A stretch of DNA of 64,000 bases from Prevotella sp. oral taxon 475 (GTDB lineage: Bacteria > Bacteroidota > Bacteroidia > Bacteroidales > Bacteroidaceae), in NCBI RefSeq assembly GCF_018127805.1, contig NZ_CP072334.1, forward strand, positions 372,001 through 436,000, given 5' to 3'. Each line of letters opens with the position of its first letter. The stretch's first letter is position 1. Shown here piece after piece: positions 8,455-16,734 of the stretch. The notes beneath the pieces are model-generated. The model was given only the letters and a program-made list of their open reading frames with translations. It had not been told where the DNA came from and did no database searches. The translations under genes and the position numbers were made by a program.

Positions 8455-10125
8455 TCATTGTTTTTTAATGCTCCATGTTAAGGCCGCTCCAATGAGCATA
8501 AAGCAAGCCCCAGTGCCTGCAACAAGCATGGTATGTCCCTCGGAGAGCAGTCCTAGCAGAGCGATGGCAAGGCCGATAAAGAATATTCCCAGGCCTATGA
8601 TGCGCTTGCTGTATGTGTTTTCGCTTTTGGCTTCGGCTTGTGCCTGTGCCGTTAGGGTGTTGCGCTTGGCGTTGTTGGCTTGTTCCCATGCGGCATATTC
8701 GGCGTAGCGGTTACTGGTTTTACCGGTCAGTATAAAATAAATCTCGAAGGCTGCGAGCATGATGATGGGCAAGGCGCAGCCGAAAACCATTTCGCCTGTG
8801 CGACTAAATGTAAAGCCCGTTAGGGCTGGCACCGCGAACTTGAACAGCGCATTAACCACCAATGTGGTGATGGTGGTGGCCAATATCGTTGAACCCGTTT
8901 GCCGGCGCGAGAACAAAGTCCATATAACGGGCAGGTAAAGTGGAACGCCCGTGAGGGCTGCAAGGCTGATTACCACGTTGACAACGCCGCCCATGTGCTG
9001 TATGAGCAGGGCTATGAGTATGCTTATAACCCCAAAGGCCACGGTGGAAAGGCGCGCCACAAGCATAAGTCGCCGCTGCGAACTGTGCGGATACAGGCGT
9101 TTGTAAAGGTCGTTGGTTACTACGCCCGACGCAATGTTGAGTTTGGAGTTCATCGCACTGGTGGTGGCGAATATCATTCCGCCTATCATCAGCCCTAATA
9201 TGCCCTTTGGCAACACTTCTTTGCACATCATGAGATAAGCACCTTCGCTCTCCATTACGCCCAAAGAGGGATTAAGCAGGTAGTAGACCATTGGTGGAAG
9301 CATCCACAATATGGGGCTAACAAAGTATAAAGCAGCGAAAAACCAACCCACACGCTTGGCATCGGTGGTGGTGCGAACGCAAGTGAAGCGTTGCACGTAG
9401 GCCCAGTTTCCGCCAAGGAAGATGGCGTTGTAAAGTCCGAATGCGAGGATGAAAAGTAGTGGATATTCGTTGGCGGTGAGTTGGAAGTATCGCTCGGGCA
9501 GTTGCGAGAGGAGTGCATGTAGGCCATCAACGCGTTCGAGCGACAGCGGAACCACAATGATGATGGCTGCCATGAGGATGATGAACTGCAAGACATCGGT
9601 GGAAACAACGGCCCAAAGTCCGCCTGCCGACACGTAGAGTATGCAGAATGCGCCCAAGAGAATGATGCAGAGGTTGAGGTCGAGGCCAGTAGATACCTCT
9701 ACAATCTTGGCTACGGGATAGAGAAAAGACGCCGTAAGGAAGAGTGAGATGAAGAGAAACAGAAAGGTATAGGTTTTCTGAACATGTACGCCTAAACGTT
9801 TGTCGATGTATTCGGCCACGGTGAGCGAGCCTGTTCGGTGCCAACGGGGGGCAATACACGTGCCCACGAGCAGTCCTGCCAAGGCCATTGTCCATTGTAT
9901 GCTGATCGCAACCCAGCCATGCAGGTAGGCAACAGAGCCCCAAACGACAAAAGTGCCGGCCGAGAAAAAGCTCATGAAGAGCGACAGACCACTGGTTTGC
10001 CAAGGAACGGCACCGCCTGCGGCAAAGAAAGAGGTCATGTTCTTGCCTTGTTTGGCAAAGGCCATGCCTGCCGAAAGTACGCCGATGGTGAGCAAAGCCA
10101 CCATAATGAAGTCGAGTAGGGTCAT
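8455..10125 (-). CDS. Sodium/solute symporter (SSS family)
   Basis: A 556-residue inner-membrane protein with about 13-14 hydrophobic segments starting MTLLDFIMVALLTIGVLSAG. The early segment FFAAGGAVPWQTSGLSLFMSFFSAGTFV matches the sodium/solute symporter family (SGLT/PutP type), whose members import sugars, sugar acids or amino acids with sodium. A longer reading frame begins at 10191, but that codon lies upstream of the -7 element at 10167-10174, so the ATG at 10125 is preferred. It is the first gene of the minus-strand glycan operon. The palindromic operator candidate and the LacI-type gene lie directly upstream. It probably imports the product released by the secreted enzymes of the operon; the substrate cannot be read from the sequence. 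Confidence 0.88.
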   Translation of the reverse strand: MTLLDFIMVALLTIGVLSAGMAFAKQGKNMTSFFAAGGAVPWQTSGLSLFMSFFSAGTFVVWGSVAYLHGWVAISIQWTMALAGLLVGTCIAPRWHRTGSLTVAEYIDKRLGVHVQKTYTFLFLFISLFLTASFLYPVAKIVEVSTGLDLNLCIILLGAFCILYVSAGGLWAVVSTDVLQFIILMAAIIIVVPLSLERVDGLHALLSQLPERYFQLTANEYPLLFILAFGLYNAIFLGGNWAYVQRFTCVRTTTDAKRVGWFFAALYFVSPILWMLPPMVYYLLNPSLGVMESEGAYLMMCKEVLPKGILGLMIGGMIFATTSAMNSKLNIASGVVTNDLYKRLYPHSSQRRLMLVARLSTVAFGVISILIALLIQHMGGVVNVVISLAALTGVPLYLPVIWTLFSRRQTGSTILATTITTLVVNALFKFAVPALTGFTFSRTGEMVFGCALPIIMLAAFEIYFILTGKTSNRYAEYAAWEQANNAKRNTLTAQAQAEAKSENTYSKRIIGLGIFFIGLAIALLGLLSEGHTMLVAGTGACFMLIGAALTWSIKKQ

Positions 10126-10166
10126 AACGATAGGTTGAATCGTTTTAGGTTTGAAAATTACAAAGA

Positions 10167-10174
10167 CAAAGTTA
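10167..10174 (-). promoter_or_regulatory. Promoter -7 element of the symporter/oxidoreductase operon
   Basis: On the minus strand this reads TAACTTTG, an exact match to the Bacteroidetes -7 consensus TAnnTTTG. It places the transcript start near 10160, about 35 nt before the ATG at 10125. No TTTG is seen at the standard 19-21-nt spacing, so activation or an atypical -33 is possible. Confidence 0.6.
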
Positions 10175-10203
10175 CGGCAGGACGTCAACAAATGTTCTGC
10201 CGT
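10174..10203. promoter_or_regulatory. Inverted repeat abutting the operon promoter
   Basis: ACGGCAG (10174-10180) and CTGCCGT (10197-10203) form a perfect 7-bp inverted repeat with 16 nt between the arms. It shares one base with the -7 element and occupies the place where a -33 element should lie. It could be a second regulator site. The arms differ from the operator candidate at 10216-10231. Confidence 0.35.
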
Positions 10204-10215
10204 GATGAAATATCA

Positions 10216-10231
10216 CCGCAAACGTTTGCGG
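10216..10231. promoter_or_regulatory. LacI-family operator candidate (perfect 16-bp palindrome)
   Basis: CCGCAAACGTTTGCGG is a perfect palindrome with a central CG, the form typical of LacI/GalR-family operators. It lies about 90 nt upstream of the symporter ATG and upstream of the -7 element, in the gap that follows the LacI-type gene. Its position above the promoter would suit activation, or repression by looping, at least as well as simple blocking. The link to the adjacent regulator is inferred. Confidence 0.7.
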
Positions 10232-10357
10232 CGTTCCGATGGAAATGTCTGTGTCATGGTGAGCGTTGTCAAGAATACAGTCTAAGAAGTTATCCTGAAC
10301 TGATGTTTTCAGAAGGGATGATGATTTCCTGCTGTGTGGGTGAGCACCTCTTACGTT

Positions 10358-10425
10358 GTGGGAGATGCTCTCCGAATCCTCGGGAGATGACCTCCGGACC
10401 CTCGGGAGATGATCTCCCGCACATC
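10358..10425. repeat. Three 22-nt units, each a small hairpin (GGGAGAT core)
   Basis: GGGAGAT recurs at 10360, 10382 and 10404, exactly 22 nt apart. Each copy is followed by a partial or full complement (CTCTCC, CCTCC, ATCTCCC). The outer arms, GGGAGAT at 10360 and ATCTCCC at the end of the last unit, also pair. The block lies just beyond the stop of the LacI-type gene, so it may act as a terminator-like structure, but there is no T-tract. The rest of the 340-bp gap holds the operator and promoter described separately. Confidence 0.6.
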
Positions 10426-10465
10426 TTGAGATGGTCAGCCTCTATTCCGCACTGGGTAGAGCACT

Positions 10466-11497
10466 TTATTTTCCTTCTTTCCTCTTGTCGACCGGAAGTG
10501 TCGAATGTCTCACGTTGAGTTTGCCCTCGAGCACGATGGTCTCTACCGGTATGCCAGGCTCTCTCATCTGCTGCAGGAGGCGTAAGGCTGCCGTTCTGCC
10601 CAACTCGAAGGTAGGCTGCGACACACTGGTCAGTTCCATAATCCGCCCGATGGGCGATTCGGAGAATCCTGCTACTGCAACATCTTCGGGAATGCGTATT
10701 CCACGACGACGCAACTCGAGCATACAGCCGATGGCAATCGGGTCGTTCACGGTAAAAATGGCATCGGGCCGTTGTCGCAGACTCATCAAATAGTCTATTC
10801 CGGCCTTGGCTCTGTCTTGCTGAATGCCGACGTGCATCACCAGACTGTCACGAACGGGAAGATGATAGGTCTCGAGTGCGTCGAGATAGCCCTGCAATCG
10901 TTCTTTTGTCACAGCGAGATGCTCGTTCCCGGCCAAGTGGGCGATATGGCGGTATCCACATTTTATGAGGTGTTCTACCACCTTGAAGGCCCACTTCCTG
11001 TCGTCGAGAATCACCTGTGTGGCCCGGAGATCGGGCAAAACGCGGTTCACAAAGACGATGGGCATGCCTTCCGCTATCAAACGCGTGTAGAGATCGATGT
11101 TGCGGGCGTCCTTAGTCACCGACACAATCAGCCCCTCTACCATGCTCGACTCGAGCATCTCGATGTTGCGACGCTCAAGTGTGGACGATTCATTCGACTG
11201 ACAAATCAACACCTGATAGCCCTGCGCGTTGAACACTTCTTGGATACCGATGATGATTTCGGGGAAGAAAAACGTGATGAACTCAGGCACCACGACACCA
11301 ATCATATTGTTGCGCCGTTTCAGCAGATTGCGAGCGTGAATGTTGGGCTTATAATTCAGTTCGCGAGCCTTGTTCATCACCAAGTTGCGCGTATGCTCAC
11401 TGATCTCGTGGCTACCATTGAGCGAACGCGATACCGTGGCAACCGAGATGCCGAGTGCCTGAGCTATATCTTTGATGGTGGGTTTGCGGACCGACAT
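10466..11497 (-). CDS. LacI-family transcriptional regulator
   Basis: A 343-residue regulator. Residues about 6-57 form the LacI helix-turn-helix and hinge helix (TIKDIAQALGISVATVSRSL, then NYKPNIHARNL). The rest is a periplasmic-binding-protein-like effector domain (IGVVVPEFITFFF..., FTVNDPIAIGCM, DVAVAGFSESPIGR). The frame extends upstream to 11644, but that would overlap the glycosyltransferase gene, and MSVRKPTIKDIAQ is the normal family start. It is transcribed towards the symporter operon, from which a 340-bp gap with a palindromic operator separates it. It therefore probably controls that operon in response to a sugar intermediate. The ligand is not predictable here. Confidence 0.92.
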   Translation of the reverse strand: MSVRKPTIKDIAQALGISVATVSRSLNGSHEISEHTRNLVMNKARELNYKPNIHARNLLKRRNNMIGVVVPEFITFFFPEIIIGIQEVFNAQGYQVLICQSNESSTLERRNIEMLESSMVEGLIVSVTKDARNIDLYTRLIAEGMPIVFVNRVLPDLRATQVILDDRKWAFKVVEHLIKCGYRHIAHLAGNEHLAVTKERLQGYLDALETYHLPVRDSLVMHVGIQQDRAKAGIDYLMSLRQRPDAIFTVNDPIAIGCMLELRRRGIRIPEDVAVAGFSESPIGRIMELTSVSQPTFELGRTAALRLLQQMREPGIPVETIVLEGKLNVRHSTLPVDKRKEGK

Positions 11498-11517
11498 AAG
11501 CGTAAGAATTTCCGAAT

Positions 11518-12594
11518 TTATAGATGACCTTGAAGGCAGGTTTTCAACTGTTCGTAGGAGCGTTGGGGGTCGAACGATTGGATGAACCGGTGTCCGGTAT
11601 GCGCAATACGGTGGCGTAGCGCATCGTCTTCGATCAACCGACAAACGTTGACAGCCAGCGCATCAGCATCGCCAACCGGAGAGATGAGAGCCGTTTTGCC
11701 CTGTCGGGCCATCTCGAGATAGCCCCGATTGTCGGTACAAGCCACGGCACAACCGCACAACATGGCTTCTCCCAGGGTCAATCCCCAGCCTTCCACCTTA
11801 CTGGCTCCCACGTAAATGGCGGCAGAATTATAAAGTTGGTTGAGCAATGCCCGCTCCGGACAGCGATGATAGGTGCATCCCGGTGGCAGAGCGGGTGGTG
11901 GATAAACGCCGAAGAAGCTCACCTGGAGTGTTGGAACATGTTCGCGCACGCGCTGAAGAGCGGCAAAGAGTGTGGGCAAGTCTTTGCGTGGATCTTCGTG
12001 ATAAAGGCAAACCAGATGCTGTGCCGTGCGTTCTTCTACGGGTATCGATAGGCGAAACGCTTCCGCATCGAACCCATTGGGCACGTAAATAGCCTTCTCG
12101 CCGCAATCTTCCACGATCTTTTGGAGCCAGCGAGAAATGACAAACTTCTTCATCGGGAGATGATAACTCTCGATGACCTGTGCGTCGGTGTAAGCCCAGT
12201 TCTCAAAATCCTGAATCAAATAGAAAAGGTTTTCTCCTTTCTTTGCCCGTTTGTTGCGGTGCAAAGAGAGAGCCGTCTCGATGGCGGTAGCCACTACCGC
12301 AGCTTTTTTGTCCAATCGACAGGCATCCAACCGCCACACCCAGCGTTCGCGGATGCGACTATCCAGTGGAAACCAGCGGGTTTTATACTGCCTCGTCAGG
12401 CGTTTATAAAAGAAGTTGAGCCCATAGAGCAGCGTGTGTACGAGGTCGAAACGACGATGGTCGTTGATTCGCGGATAGACCAGTTCGACGGAAATGCCGT
12501 CGGCAGCGAGCTTGTTGGCATACTCGAAAACCACTTTAAAGCCACCCACGGGCACTGTTCCGCGTCCGGGCAGCAGGAAAATCACTTTCTTCAA
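11518..12594 (-). CDS. Glycosyltransferase family 4 (GT-B)
   Basis: A 358-residue GT-B enzyme. The N-terminal Rossmann domain begins KKVIFLLPGRGTVPVGGFK. The C-terminal donor-binding domain has YHEDPRKDLPTLFAAL and the EX7E region KVEGWGLTLGEAMLCGCAVACTDNRG. The family transfers a sugar from a nucleotide-sugar to a glycan or lipid carrier, usually for surface polysaccharide. An ATG-initiated frame opens at 12633, but a perfect -7 element (TATCTTTG, 12621-12628) lies inside that extension. I therefore prefer the TTG at 12594, which gives the N-terminus MKKVIFLLPG. The stop is 20 nt from the LacI-type start, so the two may be cotranscribed, although no shared function is evident. The acceptor is unknown. 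Confidence 0.85.
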   Translation of the reverse strand: MKKVIFLLPGRGTVPVGGFKVVFEYANKLAADGISVELVYPRINDHRRFDLVHTLLYGLNFFYKRLTRQYKTRWFPLDSRIRERWVWRLDACRLDKKAAVVATAIETALSLHRNKRAKKGENLFYLIQDFENWAYTDAQVIESYHLPMKKFVISRWLQKIVEDCGEKAIYVPNGFDAEAFRLSIPVEERTAQHLVCLYHEDPRKDLPTLFAALQRVREHVPTLQVSFFGVYPPPALPPGCTYHRCPERALLNQLYNSAAIYVGASKVEGWGLTLGEAMLCGCAVACTDNRGYLEMARQGKTALISPVGDADALAVNVCRLIEDDALRHRIAHTGHRFIQSFDPQRSYEQLKTCLQGHL

Positions 12595-12620
12595 GATGTT
12601 GATGTTGAATGTATTACTTG

Positions 12621-12628
12621 CAAAGATA
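12621..12628 (-). promoter_or_regulatory. Promoter -7 element of the glycosyltransferase gene
   Basis: TATCTTTG on the minus strand matches the Bacteroidetes TAnnTTTG element exactly. It predicts a start of transcription near 12613, downstream of the first in-frame ATG, and so supports the TTG start at 12594. Confidence 0.55.
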
Positions 12629-12660
12629 CGCAATCTCCCTCACAGTTCCGACCGATGATA

Positions 12661-12707
12661 TACAAAAAGGCCCATATCCTTTTGTCCTCGCGGATGAAGA
12701 TATGGGC
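12661..12707 (-). terminator. Rho-independent terminator of the FadL-like gene
   Basis: On the minus strand GCCCATATC (12699-12707) pairs with GATATGGGC (12670-12678) across a 20-nt loop and is followed by CTTTTTGTA. It lies 32-78 nt past the FadL-like stop. Confidence 0.7.
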
Positions 12708-12738
12708 AGAGAATTAGAGAGTTAGATAAAGTATTAAG

Positions 12739-14298
12739 TTAAATGTCTATATCCAAACCCACTCCCAACACTTTGTTGGTGCGTGTGAAGCGGTCGGTAT
12801 TTTGTAGTTCGGTTTGCACGAGCGGCTGTTTTCGAGTGACGATCTGCTGAGTGTAAGCCTTGTCGAAATGCTCGTAGTTGGTCCAGAAATAAGCAACGTT
12901 CAGTTTCATATTCTTGGCCAAACGCACTTGTGCTCCGAAGCCGATAGAGTAGCTACTGGTGACGAAACTCATGTCCGTGAGATACGAGCCATCACCTAAG
13001 CTGTAGTGCGTTCTTTGTCCTCCCGCGCTCAACATGATGTTCGGTGTGACATCCCATTCCACTCCGGCGAGAAATTCCTGTGTGTTTCCACCGAGAAGTT
13101 TCTGTTTGTCGTTGGCCATTCGGGCACTTTTGTCGAAGTAATAGTGGTAAGAACCCATCACGCGCAGATTGTCGAGAATGGAGTATTGCGTTCCGACGGT
13201 CCAAAGTCCGGGCAGATCGCTGGGCGTATTCACGCCATGCTTGAACAGGCCGGTATCGTCTACTTTCGTATCGTTCTCGATATTGAGGTGCGTATTGAAC
13301 TCAACGCGTGTGCCAAAATTCCATTTCCCCACCTTATAATCCAGTCCGACGATGGGCGTTACGCCCCATCCCGTTTGGGTGCATTCCAAGTGCCGATCTT
13401 TCACCTGTCCTTGTTGCGCTGTCATAGCCTGAGCACCAGCGGTGGCCTGAGCAGCTCCGGCTTGATATCGGGCTTTCAATGTGGCATTGGTTTCTTTCTC
13501 GGCGAGAGCCGTTAAGGCAGCAGCCTGCGTATTAAGTTGTGCTGCACGCGCGCCGAAATAGTCGAAGAGCACCTCATTTCGCCCTGCGATGTTCGCCGTG
13601 ATGCCGGTGATGCTTCCCGTGTACTTATTATATACGTAGTTGAAACGCATTCCGGCGTAGGCGGCCAGATGGTCGTTGAACCGATAGGTAGTTCCGAGTT
13701 GCAGTCCGAAGATATACTGCTGACCTTTGAGATAGCTGTTCACCGAGTAGGCTGGTGTAGAACTGGTCAGTCCAGCAGTAGCCAACGAAGCAGGGATGAG
13801 GGCGATTTGCCGTTCGAAAGATCCGAGTCCGTCGTTGAAACTGGCCTTTCCGCCGCCTCCAATCAAGCCGAATCCTACTTGGAATCCCCATTTCTCGTAG
13901 TTCAGCGCGCCTTGGAACGAAGGCAGAATGGGCACCGATGCTTTTCCCACAAAGGTTTTTACTCCATTGGCATCGCCGCCATTGAGTTTGAACGGTTCGT
14001 AGAACGGTGTGGCATTAGCTGCCGGAACCTTCACACCGCTCTCAATGGTGCGGGTTTGATAGGCATTTTGGAAGTTGAACGACAGATGCCATCCTTTCTC
14101 CAAAAACGCCACTCCGGCAGGGTTGCTATACACACCATCGATGGCAATCACACCGTCGCGGGCGAAGTTGCGGTTAAAGGCGATGTTCTGATTTGTGTTG
14201 GTCAGCAATCCGCCAGCGAAGGCAGGACTGCACGTTAAGCCTAACACTGCGGTCGTGATGACCGTTTTCAAAGAGCGATTTTTAAAATTGCGATTCAT
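12739..14298 (-). CDS. OmpP1/FadL/TodX-family outer-membrane protein
   Basis: A 519-residue outer-membrane beta-barrel. A signal peptide ends at AFA (about residue 28). The N-terminal hatch region GGLLTNTNQNIAFNRNFARDG..IDGVYSNPAGVAFL carries the NPAG motif typical of FadL-like channels. The rest alternates strands and loops and ends in a terminal aromatic/hydrophobic strand (VLGVGLDIDI). An Ala/Gln-rich insertion (about residues 255-305, AAQLNTQAAALTALAEKE...) is predicted to form a helical or coiled extra loop. The family carries hydrophobic molecules across the outer membrane; the substrate is not predictable. It is a single gene with its own promoter (14310-14317) and terminator. Confidence 0.88.
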   Translation of the reverse strand: MNRNFKNRSLKTVITTAVLGLTCSPAFAGGLLTNTNQNIAFNRNFARDGVIAIDGVYSNPAGVAFLEKGWHLSFNFQNAYQTRTIESGVKVPAANATPFYEPFKLNGGDANGVKTFVGKASVPILPSFQGALNYEKWGFQVGFGLIGGGGKASFNDGLGSFERQIALIPASLATAGLTSSTPAYSVNSYLKGQQYIFGLQLGTTYRFNDHLAAYAGMRFNYVYNKYTGSITGITANIAGRNEVLFDYFGARAAQLNTQAAALTALAEKETNATLKARYQAGAAQATAGAQAMTAQQGQVKDRHLECTQTGWGVTPIVGLDYKVGKWNFGTRVEFNTHLNIENDTKVDDTGLFKHGVNTPSDLPGLWTVGTQYSILDNLRVMGSYHYYFDKSARMANDKQKLLGGNTQEFLAGVEWDVTPNIMLSAGGQRTHYSLGDGSYLTDMSFVTSSYSIGFGAQVRLAKNMKLNVAYFWTNYEHFDKAYTQQIVTRKQPLVQTELQNTDRFTRTNKVLGVGLDIDI

Positions 14299-14309
14299 TT
14301 TGTTGGTTG

Positions 14310-14317
14310 CAAAGTTA
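14310..14317 (-). promoter_or_regulatory. Promoter -7 element of the FadL-like gene
   Basis: TAACTTTG on the minus strand, an exact TAnnTTTG match, 11 nt above the ATG at 14298. No convincing -33 TTTG is visible. The short distance implies a very short leader. Confidence 0.5.
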
Positions 14318-14405
14318 TTATAATTGTTCTATTGTTCAGTAAAAGTCTATCTGTATTTAACGTAAATTAGAGATAGACACCTTATAAAAGGTGTCATCGT
14401 GGCAC

Positions 14406-16460
14406 TCATCCTTTCTTCAGTTCCGGATAAGAAATGCGGGTGTGATAGATGGATTTGAGTCTTTCCAGCATCACGGCCTTGGCCACGGCAATATCGCGGA
14501 ACGTGATGGGGCATTCTTTAAAGTGGCCTTCCTCGAGCTGAGTGTTCACCAATTTCTCGATGAGTGCACTGATGTTCTCTTCCGTATACTCGGAAAGCGA
14601 ACGCGAAGCAGCCTCGACCGTGTCGGCCATCATCAAGATGGCCTGTTCGCGGGTGAAGGGATCGGGACCAGGATAAGAGAAATCGCGGATGTCTACGTCC
14701 TCGTCGGGATGTTCGTTTTTATAGTTGATGTAGAAATACTTGGCTACGCCCGTGCCATGATGGGTGAGAATGAACTCGCGGATGATAGGAGGTAAATTTT
14801 CTTTCTCGGCCATTTTCACGCCCTCGGTCACGTGTTCGATGATGATGCGTGCGCTTTCTTTGTAGGGCAAGCCCTTGTGTGGGTTGACGCCGGCTTGGTT
14901 TTCGGTGAAGAACACGGGGTTTTTCATCTTGCCGATGTCGTGATAGAGCGCGCCGGTGCGTACCAAAAGACTATCTGCCCCGATGCGATTGGCAATCTCG
15001 GCGGCCAGATTTCCCACCATAATTGAGTGTTGAAAGGTGCCCGGAGCCACTTCGCTCATTTTTCTGAGCAGTCCCTTGTTGGTGTTAGAGAGTTCGAAGA
15101 GCGTCACATTAGACGTAAAACCGAAAGTGCGTTCGATGACATACATCAGCGGATAGGCCAGCAACAGCAGCACGCCGTTCACCGCAAAATGAGTGTACAT
15201 ACTGGCATCGAAGTTGTCGATGTCGCCCGTCTGCATGAGCTGCAACGAGAAGAACACCAGAGCATTGGCCAGTGTTACGAAGAGGGCGGTCTTGAAAAGC
15301 TGCGCCCGCCCGCTCAGATCGCTCAGCGAATAGATCGCCACCAGTCCGCTTACCAGTTGAATAATGATGAACTCGTACTGATATTTCACGGCGATGGCAC
15401 AGATCAACATCGTCACCACATGAGTGGTGAAAGCCGTTCGCGAGTCCATAAACACGCGGATAAACATCGGTCCGATGGCAAAGGGGATGATATACACGCT
15501 GAGAATGCTGTGTTCCATGAAGAGCGAAACCAGCAACGGATAGACCGTGATCATGACATAGAGCATCACCGCGCTGCGCCATTTATAGAAATAATGTGGA
15601 CGGAACAGCACCACATAGCAGGTAAAGAGCAAGAGCAGAGTCAGCACAAAGATGGTTTGACCCAGGATGGTGAGTTTCATTTCGCCTTTCGACACATTGC
15701 GCCGGGCCAGTTCCTTCTCTAAGGAAGAGAGCACACGATAGGTGTAATCGCTGACAATCTCGCCCCGGTCGACGATTTTTTGTCCCGTAAGCACCATTCC
15801 GCTGGCCAACGGAATACTGCCCAAGAGGTCGTTGAGTTCGGTGTTGCTTCGATCCCTGTCATAGGTCATGTTAGGCTGAATGTAGCCCACCACGTCCGTT
15901 TGTTGAAGGAGTATGCGATATTCGGCCAGCACCTCGTCTTTCAACAGTTGTTCGTAGGCCCCCATCGTGCTGTAGATGCAGTTGATGGGGATGCTTTGCA
16001 CTCGCTTTCCGCTGATCACCCGCACCATATTAGCCGAGTCTTTGGCCATCTTGTTGTACTGCGGCGTGCTGATGATTCCGGCCTGATAGAGCCGGTGCAA
16101 CCGATCTATCAGGGTGTGCATGCCCCCCTTTGACAGACCAGGAATGCCGTTGGGAAAATCTTTCCTGAGCTGTTCGATCTGTTGCTTCTCCACTTCCTTG
16201 TCGTAGTTGTAGTAGGGTTGGAAGAGCTGCAACATCGAGTCCTGCTCCTTTTTGATCACCTCGTCGGTTTTATACACCGGAAAGTCGAACTTCGCTATCA
16301 GTGAGCCATACATCCAAGGCTTATCCACATCGTAGCGCATCTGTGGTGCACTGTTGCGCGGAAGTCCGCCCACCACCACAAACAGAGATACCAAGACAAA
16401 CCCCACCAACCACAAACTGCGGTGCAGGGTGCGTCCTTTGGCGATACTGATTTTATCCAT
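14406..16460 (-). CDS. pgpH: PgpH-type 7TM HD-domain phosphodiesterase (c-di-AMP hydrolase family)
   Basis: A 684-residue membrane protein. After an N-terminal transmembrane helix (about residues 14-33) comes an extracytoplasmic 7TM-HD extracellular domain (about 34-270). Seven hydrophobic helices (about 270-460) follow, then a cytoplasmic HD domain with HSIMVGNLAAEIANRIGADS and LYHDIGK (HD near residue 507). In characterised relatives (Listeria PgpH) this layout hydrolyses cyclic di-AMP to pApA. The HD ligands appear intact. Upstream, a TATTTTCG sequence (16492-16499, minus) and a CCCGAT/ATCGGG hairpin in the leader are the only regulatory hints. No diadenylate cyclase gene is in the window. 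Confidence 0.88.
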   Translation of the reverse strand: MDKISIAKGRTLHRSLWLVGFVLVSLFVVVGGLPRNSAPQMRYDVDKPWMYGSLIAKFDFPVYKTDEVIKKEQDSMLQLFQPYYNYDKEVEKQQIEQLRKDFPNGIPGLSKGGMHTLIDRLHRLYQAGIISTPQYNKMAKDSANMVRVISGKRVQSIPINCIYSTMGAYEQLLKDEVLAEYRILLQQTDVVGYIQPNMTYDRDRSNTELNDLLGSIPLASGMVLTGQKIVDRGEIVSDYTYRVLSSLEKELARRNVSKGEMKLTILGQTIFVLTLLLLFTCYVVLFRPHYFYKWRSAVMLYVMITVYPLLVSLFMEHSILSVYIIPFAIGPMFIRVFMDSRTAFTTHVVTMLICAIAVKYQYEFIIIQLVSGLVAIYSLSDLSGRAQLFKTALFVTLANALVFFSLQLMQTGDIDNFDASMYTHFAVNGVLLLLAYPLMYVIERTFGFTSNVTLFELSNTNKGLLRKMSEVAPGTFQHSIMVGNLAAEIANRIGADSLLVRTGALYHDIGKMKNPVFFTENQAGVNPHKGLPYKESARIIIEHVTEGVKMAEKENLPPIIREFILTHHGTGVAKYFYINYKNEHPDEDVDIRDFSYPGPDPFTREQAILMMADTVEAASRSLSEYTEENISALIEKLVNTQLEEGHFKECPITFRDIAVAKAVMLERLKSIYHTRISYPELKKG

Positions 16461-16602
16461 TCCTTTCCCGATTAACGTTATTTATCGGGCGCGAAAATAC
16501 GAAAAAAGAGGCAGACACCGAAGAAAACCCCTCACTTTTACCCCCTTTCTCTTTGAGGAGAGCAGGGTAGGAGTAGAGGAATAGGGAGAGAAACAGCAAA
16601 CC

Positions 16603-16734
16603 GTGAGCAGAAGAGTCGTGCGTGAGTTCAAGCAACCCGGCAAGCCCTATGCGGTTGTTTGTGCAAAAATAGTCGAGGCTTATCTCGAGCGTCGTCAACG
16701 TCTGATTGCTAAGAGGTTACGAAGAACGTTTTAA
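16603..16734 (+). CDS. Possible 43-residue basic small protein (doubtful)
   Basis: A GTG-initiated frame inside the 490-bp gap between pgpH and argR. It encodes a strongly basic peptide that begins MSRRVVREFKQPGKPYAVVC and ends KRLRRTF. A purine-rich AGGGAGAG lies about 12 nt upstream. The stop codon falls inside the first unit of the AAAAGCTAAG array. I do not recognise it; a chance frame is quite possible. Confidence 0.22.
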   Translation: MSRRVVREFKQPGKPYAVVCAKIVEAYLERRQRLIAKRLRRTF

